DNA from: an uncultured Bacillota bacterium
GTDB taxonomy: Bacteria > Bacillota > Clostridia > Christensenellales > QAND01
DNA: 12,521 bases
Assembly: GCA_905208455.1 (NCBI GenBank)
Contig: CAJLPK010000051.1
Location: 1-12,521, forward strand
Reading direction: 5' to 3'
This document shows, one piece after another, positions 6,930 through 12,521 of the stretch (its first letter is position 1; each line of letters opens with the position of its first letter). The notes under the pieces were generated by a model. That model saw only the letters and a program-made list of their open reading frames with translations. It made no database searches and was not told the DNA's origin. Made by a program: the position numbers and the translations under genes.

Positions 6930-6992
6930 GTGCATTTACACTTCATTTTTGTGCCCAGGTGGATCTGCAACCTATTCCGGCGCAGAAAATAA
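6930..6992 (+). CDS. Very small basic peptide (20 residues), unknown function
   Basis: A GTG start at 6930 opens 20 codons with a hydrophobic aromatic front (HLHFIF) and a cationic end (VPRWICNLFRRRK). The reason to believe it is the ribosome binding region: AGGAGGGAGGGG (6913-6924) overlaps the stop of the upstream gene and ends five bases before the GTG, one of the strongest such sites in the window. A terminator starts eight bases after the stop, so the frame fills the space exactly. The peptide could lie along a membrane as an amphipathic segment, perhaps next to the 54-residue partner. No family is recognised. The alternative is that this is only a leader or a random frame in a short 3' region. 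Confidence 0.45.
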   Translation: MHLHFIFVPRWICNLFRRRK

Positions 6993-7000
6993 CGGTACAT

Positions 7001-7027
7001 AAAAAGCTGCCGAATCGGCGGCTTTTT
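7001..7027 (+). terminator. Intrinsic terminator of the small-protein pair
   Basis: AAAAAGCTGCCG (7001-7012) pairs with CGGCGGCTTTTT (7016-7027) around the tri-base loop AAT, giving 12 pairs with one G-U, and ends in five T's. It is symmetric enough to act on the minus strand too. Confidence 0.88.
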
Positions 7028-7148
7028 GGTTGGAAACAAAGGGCAATCATAATTGTAAACGCCGACATTATAACCTGCGCTTCCTATAAGGACGCCACAT
7101 CCGGCAGCGGATCATCGTAACAACAAAATAGGAAAAGGGAAAAATCAA

Positions 7149-7172
7149 ATAGGGCCTGTATCAGGGCCCTAT
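7149..7172 (-). terminator. Possible second terminator downstream of rpmB
   Basis: ATAGGGCC (7149-7156) pairs with GGCCCTAT (7165-7172) across an 8-base loop. On the minus strand the stem is followed by TTGATTTTTC, a T-rich tail. It lies about 15 bases beyond the main rpmB terminator and could be a backup. From 7028 to 7148 I see no gene or clear signal. Confidence 0.5.
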
Positions 7173-7187
7173 ACCTTTGCAGATATG

Positions 7188-7216
7188 AAAAAAGCACAGC
7201 CTTGGCTGTGCTTTTT
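7188..7216 (-). terminator. Intrinsic terminator of rpmB
   Basis: AAAAAGCACAGC (7189-7200) pairs with GCTGTGCTTTTT (7205-7216) around CTTG. On the minus strand the stem runs into six T's, 10 bases after the rpmB stop. The plus strand also shows a five-T tail, so it may work in both directions. Confidence 0.92.
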
Positions 7217-7226
7217 ATGTTCGCAA

Positions 7227-7415
7227 TTAGACACGCTGCACCTTGCCGGAACGCAGGCAACGAGTGCAAACGTTGATCGTGCGCGGAGAACCATCGATCA
7301 TAACACGCGCGCGCTGGAGGTTGGGCGCCCAGGAACGGCGGGTCTTACGATGAGAGTGGCTGACTTGATTGCCGGCATGGCTGCTCTTATTACAGATAGC
7401 ACAAACCCTCGCCAT
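7227..7415 (-). CDS. rpmB: 50S ribosomal protein L28
   Basis: The 62 residues are a clear bacterial L28, a small basic component of the large ribosomal subunit. The start MARVCAICNKSSHAGNQVSHS and the segment KTRRSWAPNLQ are family hallmarks, as is the VCTRCLRSGKV end. C5, C8, C50 and C53 form the two CxxC pairs of the zinc-binding version of the protein. GGGAGGTG lies seven bases before the ATG. It is monocistronic, with its own terminator, and is divergent from yloU, an arrangement also found in Bacillus subtilis (rpmB next to yloU-yloV). Expression should be high and tied to growth. Confidence 0.97.
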   Translation of the reverse strand: MARVCAICNKSSHAGNQVSHSHRKTRRSWAPNLQRARVMIDGSPRTINVCTRCLRSGKVQRV

Positions 7416-7452
7416 GGCTTAACACCTCCCTTTACATTAAACAACACGAATA

Positions 7453-7481
7453 ATATTATCATTCCCCCGCAAAATTTGCAA
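7453..7481 (-). promoter_or_regulatory. Putative rpmB promoter
   Basis: On the minus strand TTGCAA (7476-7481) and TAATAT (7453-7458) are spaced by 17 bases, each matching consensus at 4 of 6 positions. The nearby GATAAT and TATTAT give alternative -10 choices at worse spacing. The leader would be about 30 bases. Confidence 0.45.
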
Positions 7482-7548
7482 GCATAATCTTTTTGTTTGC
7501 GGTGAAAGTGTGCCTGGGCTTATCTCCGAAACGGGAAATAGGCGTCGG

Positions 7549-7577
7549 TTTACAAGTTTTTGAATTTGCGGTACAAT
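7549..7577 (+). promoter_or_regulatory. Sigma-A-type promoter for yloU-fakA
   Basis: TTTACA (7549-7554) and TACAAT (7572-7577) are separated by exactly 17 bases, each matching at 5 of 6 positions. Transcription would start near 7584. The leader contains a small hairpin, TATCAT/ATGATA around TCGC (7602-7617), just before the AGGAGGG ribosome binding site. Confidence 0.75.
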
Positions 7578-7634
7578 ACCCGAAAGAGAATAAAACAGCC
7601 GTATCATTCGCATGATAGGGCGAGGAGGGATACC

Positions 7635-7976
7635 ATGGCAGCAGTAGTGAAAAAGGACTGGGGCAGGATCGAAGTAACAGACGGCGTCATCGCCAAGCTG
7701 GCCGGATTGACTGCAACAGAATGCATGGGTGTGCTGGGTTTGGCCTCTTCGGACGGGTGGACGGACCTTTTGAAAAAGGATTCCGTAGACCGCGGGGTCA
7801 GGATCAATTCCAATGAAGATACAATCAAAATTGAGATCAACATCATCGTGAAATATGGCGTTTCCATTGCAGCGGTGGCTCAGAACGTCATTGATTCTAC
7901 CAAGTATAATGTGGAGTCTATGACGGGCATGAATGTAGAGTGCGTGGATGTCTGCGTGCGCTCCATTCGTTTGTAA
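7635..7976 (+). CDS. yloU: Asp23/Gls24 family envelope-stress protein, YloU-like
   Basis: The 113 residues form a short Asp23/Gls24 domain: WGRIEVTDGVIAKLAGLTATECMGVLGL at the start, the central strand region KIEINIIVKYGVSIAAVAQNV, and a C-terminal VESMTGMNVECVDVCVRSI. Family members are small proteins linked to the cell envelope and alkaline stress; YloU itself is encoded next to YloV in many Firmicutes, but its biochemical role is not settled. The frame is open further upstream (to 7560), yet AGGAGGG at 7623-7629 and the position of the promoter set the ATG at 7635. The fakA gene follows after 30 bases, in one operon. The name rests on sequence and synteny with rpmB and fakA. Confidence 0.92.
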   Translation: MAAVVKKDWGRIEVTDGVIAKLAGLTATECMGVLGLASSDGWTDLLKKDSVDRGVRINSNEDTIKIEINIIVKYGVSIAAVAQNVIDSTKYNVESMTGMNVECVDVCVRSIRL

Positions 7977-8006
7977 TTTTGCAAATCGGTTCGGAGGTTT
8001 ACTAAA

Positions 8007-9692
8007 TTGGCGAATGTAACCATCAGCGGACAAGAGCTGCACGATATGATCTGTGTGGCGGCCGCGTTCCTAGAAAAGAATAAAAAGGCCATCGATGCCT
8101 TGAACGTATTTCCAGTGCCGGATGGAGATACCGGGATCAACATGTCCTTGACGCTGCAAACGGCGGCCAGGGAGGTAAGAGACGGCAAAAAGGAGACCGT
8201 GGGCCAGGTCGGTTCGGCGCTGGCGCTGGGCTCGTTAAAGGGTGCGCGCGGCAACAGCGGCGTGATCCTGAGCCAGATCTTCCGCGGCTTTGGCAAGGCC
8301 TTGCAGGAAAAGCAGACGATGGATGCGGCGCTGTTGGCTGAGTGTATGGAAAAAGGCGTAGAGTCTGCCTATAAAGCGGTGATGAAGCCCAAGGAAGGCA
8401 CCATTTTGACAGTGGCGCGTATGATGGGGGAGGCCGCCAAGCAGGCGGTAAAGCAGAAAAAGGATGTCATCGAGACCATCGATGCGATGATAGAGCAGGG
8501 GGAAAAGACCCTTGCGCAGACGCCGGAGCTGCTGCCTGTTTTGAAGGAGGCGGGCGTTGTGGATTCCGGCGGCATGGGCTTGCTCGTGATTTTTAAGGGC
8601 TTTAAGATGTGCTTAAACGGCGAGCAGGTGCCGGAGGAAGAGGTCACGAACCTGGGCGGCATGGTGACGCCTGTGCAGGAAGAGGACAACAGCGATATCG
8701 AATTTGGCTATTGCACGGAGTTTTTCATCAAGGACCCGGCAGGCTCGCTGTCCGAGGAAAATGCCGAGCAGCTGAGAAAGGTGCTGGGCCAGATCGGCGA
8801 CTGCGTGCTGGTCGTGGGCGGCGGCCCGATTTTGAAGGTGCATGTGCATACCAATGCGCCGGGCCAGGCGCTGCAGTATGGGCTGCGGTACGGTTCGCTT
8901 TCCAGCATTAAAATCGACAACATGCGTGAAATGCACCGCGAATTGGAAAACGGTGCGGATGCAGAGGTAAATGGCGTGAATAAAGCGGTAGCCAAGGAGG
9001 AGCCAAAGGCAGAGCCGCCCAAAGAGCAAAAGGAGATCGGCGTAGTGGCCGTGGTATCGGGAGACGGCTTGTGCGAGGTATTCTCTGAATTGGGCGCCGA
9101 TGAGATCATCCAGGGCGGGCAGAGCATGAACCCCTCCATCGAAGACATCGGGGCGGCGGTAAGGCGTGCCAATGCCAAGCATGTGTTTGTATTGCCGAAT
9201 AATAAAAACATCATTTTGGCGGCAGACCAGGCGGCGGAGCTGCTGAAAAATGAGGTGGACGTCCGCGTGATGCCGACAAAATCCATTCCGCAGGGCATGA
9301 GCGCGCTGATTGCCATGAACCCTGAAAACAACGTGCAGGATAATGCCATGGATATGCTGGAGGCGATGGAAGCTACCAACAGCTGTGCCGTCACGTATGC
9401 AGTACGCGATACCCAGCTCAATGGCGAGGAGATCAAAAAGGGCGATATCCTGGGCATGGTCAATGGGGAACTGTCCATCAGCGGCAAAGAGGTGGATGAG
9501 GTTTGCAAAAAAACCATTGCCAAGACCTTGGAGCTGGGCGGAGAAAGCATTACGCTGTTTTACGGCGAGGGCGTGACAGAGGAGCAAGCGGATACGCTGG
9601 CAGAGGAGTTGGAAGCCGAGTATCCGGACTGCGATGTGCAGATGTATCCCGGCGGCCAGTCCCTGTATTATTACATCGTGGGCGTAGAATGA
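8007..9692 (+). CDS. fakA: Fatty acid kinase catalytic subunit FakA (YloV, DAK2-domain protein)
   Basis: This cytoplasmic kinase phosphorylates fatty acids held by FakB (DegV family) proteins, feeding exogenous fatty acids into phospholipid synthesis. The N-terminal DhaL/DAK2 nucleotide domain (about 1-200) has the metal-binding loop VFPVPDGDTGINM (D39, D41), the LKGARGNSGVILSQ phosphate loop and VVDSGGMGLL. A central domain follows with GYCTEFFI and the segment LKVHVHTNAPG, then a charged linker (KEEPKAEPPKEQKE) and the C-terminal DegV-like domain to residue 561. The length is close to that of B. subtilis YloV (about 550). The start is TTG at 8007 with GGAGGT eight bases upstream; no ATG fits before the conserved N-terminus. 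No FakB is in the window. It is co-transcribed with yloU. Confidence 0.95.
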   Translation: MANVTISGQELHDMICVAAAFLEKNKKAIDALNVFPVPDGDTGINMSLTLQTAAREVRDGKKETVGQVGSALALGSLKGARGNSGVILSQIFRGFGKALQEKQTMDAALLAECMEKGVESAYKAVMKPKEGTILTVARMMGEAAKQAVKQKKDVIETIDAMIEQGEKTLAQTPELLPVLKEAGVVDSGGMGLLVIFKGFKMCLNGEQVPEEEVTNLGGMVTPVQEEDNSDIEFGYCTEFFIKDPAGSLSEENAEQLRKVLGQIGDCVLVVGGGPILKVHVHTNAPGQALQYGLRYGSLSSIKIDNMREMHRELENGADAEVNGVNKAVAKEEPKAEPPKEQKEIGVVAVVSGDGLCEVFSELGADEIIQGGQSMNPSIEDIGAAVRRANAKHVFVLPNNKNIILAADQAAELLKNEVDVRVMPTKSIPQGMSALIAMNPENNVQDNAMDMLEAMEATNSCAVTYAVRDTQLNGEEIKKGDILGMVNGELSISGKEVDEVCKKTIAKTLELGGESITLFYGEGVTEEQADTLAEELEAEYPDCDVQMYPGGQSLYYYIVGVE

Positions 9693-9720
9693 TCTGCGTT
9701 CTGTCGAATAGAGCATCCTA

Positions 9721-9743
9721 AGGGCGCCGGCTGGCGCTCTTTT
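9721..9743 (+). terminator. Weak hairpin terminator between fakA and recG
   Basis: AGGGCGCC (9721-9728) pairs with GGCGCTCT (9733-9740) around GGCT, with one G-U pair, followed by only four T's. It probably lowers rather than stops read-through, since recG has no obvious promoter of its own in the 75-base gap. Confidence 0.6.
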
Positions 9744-9767
9744 GCTACCTGGAAAGGAGCATGCTGT

Positions 9768-11786
9768 ATGGAAAGCCTGCTGTTAAAGATCCCAGGCGTA
9801 GGCCGGGCCCGCTTGGCTCAGCTGCAAAAGCTGGGCGTAGAGACGCCCTGGGACCTGATGCGCTATTTTCCAAGAAGCTATCATGACCTTACACAACCCA
9901 GTACGACCTCACAGATGGCGGTAGGGCAGCCATGGTTCGGCAAGCTGAGTATTGCAGCCCCGGCCAAAACGGTATTTCCCAGAAAAGGGTTTTCCATGAC
10001 GCGCTGCCAGGCAGAGGATGAAGAGGGCCAGGTAACGCTGGTGTGGTATAACCAGCCGTACATCCGCCAACAGCTCAAGGAAGGGGAGACGATGTTTTTT
10101 TATGGCCGGCCTGTATTCCGCATGGGGGAGATCCGGCTGGAAAACCCGATGATAGAGCGGGCCAGCGAGGAGGATGTGCTGCGCATGCTGCCGGTCTATC
10201 GGTTGACAAAGGGGCTGAGCCAGGGCAATCTGCGCGCCTGCATCAAGCAGTGCTTTTCAATGTATGCCGCCTATCTGTCTGAGCCGCTGCCAAGGGATGT
10301 CCGGGAGGCCTTCGGGCTATACGCATTTCGGGATGCATTGGAGCTGTCGCATTTTCCGCCCAGCGAAGCGGTCAAGGATCAGGCGGTGCGCACCGTTTGC
10401 TTTACCGATTTGCTGCTGCTGCGTGCATATTTAGGGGACAGGCGGGCCCAGCGCGGCACTGCACAGCCGCTGTGCGTCACTAAGGCGCAGGCAGAGCATT
10501 TTATAGAGCAGCTGGGCTTTGCGCCCACCGGCGCACAGCGGCGCGTGATGCAGCAAATACAGGAGGATCTGGCAAGGCCTGTGCCGATGAGCCGGCTGGT
10601 GCAGGGGGATGTGGGCTGCGGCAAGACAGTGGTGGCGTTTTATGCGATGTGGATTGCCGTGCAAAACGGGCGCCAGGCGGCGCTGATGGCGCCGACGGAT
10701 ATTTTGGCAGGCCAGCATTATGAGCAGGCCAAGGCTTTATTTAGGCCGCTGGGCGTTTCCGTTGGCCTGCTGAAAAGCGGGATGAAGGCAGCAGAGCGCA
10801 GGCAGGTGCTGGAAGCGTTGTCTGAAGGCACGCTGGATCTCGTGGTGGGCACGCATGCGCTGATCTCCGAACACGTAACCTATAAAAACCTGGGCCTGGT
10901 CATCGCGGATGAGCAGCATCGGTTTGGCGTAAAGCAGCGGGCCGCTTTGATGCAAAAGGGACAGGGAAACCATGCGCTGTTCATGAGCGCCACACCGATT
11001 CCGCGCACGCTGTCCATGATCCTGTACGGCGATTTGGACGTTTCTGTTATCGACGAGATGCCGCCGGGGCGAAAACCAGTGGAGACGCGCATCGTGCTTT
11101 CCAACAAGCGCGGCGATATGTATGCGTTTTTGGCGGACCGCGCCAGGCAGGGCGGGCAGGCCTATGTGGTATGCCCGCGTATCGAGGGGGAAGAGGAGGA
11201 CGACCAGGCTGCCGAACAGATTTATACCATGCTGAAAAAGCGGTTTGCAGATGTATCCATCGGGCTTTTGCATGGCAAAATGAAGCAGGCGGAAAAGCAG
11301 GAGATTATGGAGCAGTTCGCACAGAACCACATTCAGATCCTGGTTTCCACCACGGTGGTAGAGGTTGGCGTCAATGTGCCGAATGCGACGGTGATGGTCA
11401 TCGAGCGGGCAGATAGGTTTGGCTTGGCACAGCTGCATCAGCTGCGCGGCCGGGTAGGGCGCGGCAGCGCGCAGTCCTGGTGCTTTTTGGCTGCCGAGCG
11501 GGAGGACCGGCAGCGGCTTTTGACCATGACGCAGACGCAGGATGGCTTTGAGGTTGCCAAAGCGGATCTGGAGCTGCGCGGCCCCGGCAGCTTTTTGGGG
11601 GAGGAGCAGCATGGGTTTGCCGATGCGGGCGCGCTGATGCTCACAAAGGATGCCGGGCTGGTGGAGGAAGTCAATCGCGCTTATGAGCAGCTGCAGCAGC
11701 CGCAGAGCCTGCAGAGCTGGCAGAGGGTGCTGCGCGCGGCAAAAAAACAGTACGAGGATGCTTTGGGGCAGATTGCAATGAACTGA
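9768..11786 (+). CDS. recG: ATP-dependent DNA helicase RecG
   Basis: This superfamily 2 helicase regresses stalled replication forks and processes branched recombination intermediates. The 672 residues cover the whole protein (B. subtilis RecG about 680). An N-terminal helix-hairpin-helix-like start (IPGVGRARLAQL) and wedge/OB-fold domain (about 1-190) precede the two helicase lobes. These show Walker A GDVGCGKT (280-287), the Walker B box DEQH (381-384), SATPIPRT (407-414), STTVVEVGVNVPNA and QLRGRVGRG (about 557-566). The RecG-specific C-terminal region FELRGPG/GEEQHG-like segment (LELRGPGSFLGEEQHG) is present. ATG 9768 is supported by GGAAAGGAG eight bases upstream; an ATG at 9761 is out of frame. 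The order rpmB-yloU-yloV-recG is conserved in Firmicutes, here without the sdaAB-sdaAA pair that separates yloV and recG in B. subtilis. Confidence 0.98.
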   Translation: MESLLLKIPGVGRARLAQLQKLGVETPWDLMRYFPRSYHDLTQPSTTSQMAVGQPWFGKLSIAAPAKTVFPRKGFSMTRCQAEDEEGQVTLVWYNQPYIRQQLKEGETMFFYGRPVFRMGEIRLENPMIERASEEDVLRMLPVYRLTKGLSQGNLRACIKQCFSMYAAYLSEPLPRDVREAFGLYAFRDALELSHFPPSEAVKDQAVRTVCFTDLLLLRAYLGDRRAQRGTAQPLCVTKAQAEHFIEQLGFAPTGAQRRVMQQIQEDLARPVPMSRLVQGDVGCGKTVVAFYAMWIAVQNGRQAALMAPTDILAGQHYEQAKALFRPLGVSVGLLKSGMKAAERRQVLEALSEGTLDLVVGTHALISEHVTYKNLGLVIADEQHRFGVKQRAALMQKGQGNHALFMSATPIPRTLSMILYGDLDVSVIDEMPPGRKPVETRIVLSNKRGDMYAFLADRARQGGQAYVVCPRIEGEEEDDQAAEQIYTMLKKRFADVSIGLLHGKMKQAEKQEIMEQFAQNHIQILVSTTVVEVGVNVPNATVMVIERADRFGLAQLHQLRGRVGRGSAQSWCFLAAEREDRQRLLTMTQTQDGFEVAKADLELRGPGSFLGEEQHGFADAGALMLTKDAGLVEEVNRAYEQLQQPQSLQSWQRVLRAAKKQYEDALGQIAMN

Positions 11787-11813
11787 AGGCGGAAAAATCA
11801 GATCCTGAAAATG

Positions 11814-11839
11814 AAAAAGAGCGGAAGCGCTCTTTTTTT
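11814..11839 (+). terminator. Intrinsic terminator of recG
   Basis: AAAAAGAGCG (11814-11823) pairs with CGCTCTTTTT (11828-11837) around the GAAG tetraloop (GNRA-like form closed by G-C), ending in a run of eight T's (11832-11839). It lies 27 bases after the recG stop. Confidence 0.93.
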
Positions 11840-12061
11840 GTCTGCAAAAAATTGCCAGCAAGGAAAACGCAAATTCGCCGGAAAAACCACATATTCCGCA
11901 AAATAATGGGCAATCTACATTTCGACGAAGAGTTTGGCCGCAATTCTCCAAACGATTTCGCGCAGTTTCCACAAAAACAGAAAACTGGGAAAGATTACAT
12001 GTGTATGGATTTTGCAAACGGGCAAATTACTCGTGAGACTTGTTAAAAGGAGGTGAATGCA
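11840..12061. other. AT-rich non-coding spacer upstream of the SASP genes
   Basis: This 222-base stretch holds no convincing gene. The short frames on both strands lack good ribosome binding sites and family features. Its A-rich composition differs from the GC-richer genes around it. It probably carries the control region of the SASP genes at its right end. Confidence 0.6.
12000..12029 (+). promoter_or_regulatory. Possible forespore (sigma-G-like) promoter for the SASP genes
   Basis: TGTGTA (12000-12005; compare TGAATA) lies 17 bases before CAAATTA (12023-12029; compare CATnnTA, 4 of 5 fixed bases). The start of transcription would be about 10 bases before the ribosome binding site. Both boxes are imperfect; the call leans on the known forespore control of SASP genes. 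Confidence 0.3.
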
Positions 12062-12265
12062 ATGACTTCTAACAGCAAAACTCCGAAAACGGCGGCTCAG
12101 AGACAGGCGCTGGAACAGATGAAAATGGAGGTTGCCGGCGAGGTCGGCGTAAACCTGAAACAGGGTTATAACGGCGATATCACGTCTCGTGAAGCAGGCA
12201 GCATCGGCGGTGGCATGGTGAAGAAGATGTACCAGAAGTATGTCAGCAAAAACCAGCAGAACTAA
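12062..12265 (+). CDS. Alpha/beta-type small acid-soluble spore protein, copy 1
   Basis: SASPs of this type coat and protect DNA in the dormant spore and are degraded at germination. The 67 residues carry both family signatures: MEVAGEVGVNLKQGYNGD, which includes the germination protease (GPR) cleavage region with E23 and E27, and the DNA-binding segment TSREAGSIGG followed by MVKKM. AAAGGAGG eight bases before the ATG at 12062 sets the start; a GTG at 12053 overlaps that site and is unlikely. It should be made only in the forespore. A second copy follows after 44 bases. Its presence is the strongest sign that the organism forms endospores. Confidence 0.95.
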   Translation: MTSNSKTPKTAAQRQALEQMKMEVAGEVGVNLKQGYNGDITSREAGSIGGGMVKKMYQKYVSKNQQN

Positions 12266-12309
12266 CCCAATATTGAGAAGAACATTCTTCCGGAAAGGAG
12301 AGAGATACC

Positions 12310-12498
12310 ATGGCAAGCAACGGTACGCAGAATAACCAACAGCGTAAGCAGGCTTTGCAGCAGCTGAAGATGGAATCCGCCAGCGAAGTTGGCGTGAACC
12401 TGAAGCAGGGCTATAACGGCGACCTGACCAGCCGCGAGGCGGGCAGCATCGGCGGTATGATGACCAAAAAGGTCGTTGAGCAAATGATGCAGGACTAA
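12310..12498 (+). CDS. Alpha/beta-type small acid-soluble spore protein, copy 2
   Basis: This tandem paralogue of the preceding gene has 62 residues. From SEVGVNLKQGYNGD through TSREAGSIGG it is almost identical to copy 1 (one I/L change within the shared core after EVG). The ends differ: a Gln-rich start (NNQQRKQALQQL) and a VVEQMMQD end. The GPR region reads MESASEVG. GAAAGGAG lies about nine bases before the ATG. There is no terminator between the two copies, so they may share a transcript, although each could have its own promoter as many SASP genes do. The window ends 23 bases after the stop, so further copies downstream cannot be excluded. Confidence 0.95.
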   Translation: MASNGTQNNQQRKQALQQLKMESASEVGVNLKQGYNGDLTSREAGSIGGMMTKKVVEQMMQD

Positions 12499-12521
12499 CC
12501 TGAAGATAGATAGAGAAGGGG

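Noticed and set aside
6536..7120. 194-codon plus-strand frame running from the oxidoreductase end through the small-protein region
   Set aside because: It reads through two terminators, has no ribosome binding site and lacks any recognisable domain; the two short frames within it are better supported.
8613..9716. Minus-strand frames of 367 and 280 codons opposite fakA
   Set aside because: They are shadow frames of a strongly conserved gene, with His/Leu- or Ser-rich content typical of antisense translation.
10737..12017. Minus-strand frame of 426 codons opposite recG
   Set aside because: It is fully antisense to well-conserved RecG motifs and crosses the recG terminator; there is no good ribosome binding site or domain.
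12272..12290. AAGAA/TTCTT inverted repeat between the SASP genes
   Set aside because: It is a five-base stem with a two-base gap and no T-tail, so it is neither a usable terminator nor a match to a known operator.
11915..12316. Minus-strand frame of 133 codons with a hydrophobic start
   Set aside because: It is antisense to the first SASP gene and its upstream region; the hydrophobic run comes from reading the conserved SASP codons backwards.
1..12521. CRISPR arrays, insertion sequences, tRNA or rRNA genes
   Set aside because: By eye I saw no regularly spaced repeats, no transposase frames with terminal repeats and no tRNA-like or rRNA segments.

Overview
The window looks like chromosome from an endospore-forming member of the Bacillota, most likely a Clostridia lineage of moderate GC content. 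Two alpha/beta-type small acid-soluble spore proteins (SASPs) lie at the right end. The block rpmB, yloU (Asp23/Gls24 family), fakA (YloV/DAK2) and recG matches a gene order known from Firmicutes. Strong purine-rich ribosome binding sites and short U-tailed hairpin terminators fit this assignment. The species cannot be named from the sequence alone.

Left part (1-1660): the 3' portion of a large MmeI/YeeA-like DNA methyltransferase (type IIL-like restriction-modification). It is cut by the window edge inside the SAM-binding motif, and its central part is visibly AT-richer than its ends. A bidirectional hairpin terminator separates it from the convergent genes that follow. Next (1673-3785, minus strand): an MscS-type mechanosensitive channel followed by a PrsA/SurA-like foldase lipoprotein.

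Middle (3824-6655, plus strand): a divergent promoter region and a leader hairpin, then two tandem paralogous PHP-family (HisJ-like) phosphatases, a one-domain old-yellow-enzyme-type flavin oxidoreductase with a C-terminal cysteine cluster, and a strong terminator. These three genes look like one operon. Between this terminator and the next (6656-7027) sits a self-contained unit of two very small genes: a 54-residue two-helix membrane protein and a 20-residue basic peptide behind an exceptionally strong ribosome binding site. A possible mother-cell sporulation promoter (sigma-K-like) lies upstream. This is the least familiar part of the window.

Right part (7141-11839): rpmB on the minus strand with one or two hairpin terminators, then a divergent promoter driving yloU and fakA (fatty acid kinase), a weak hairpin, recG, and a strong terminator. 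A 222-base AT-rich spacer follows, then two tandem SASP genes (12062-12498).

Most of the window is ordinary housekeeping and sporulation content. The points that merit a second look are the small-protein pair, the mosaic methyltransferase, the duplicated PHP phosphatases coupled to an unusual flavin reductase, and the foldase with an altered parvulin active site.
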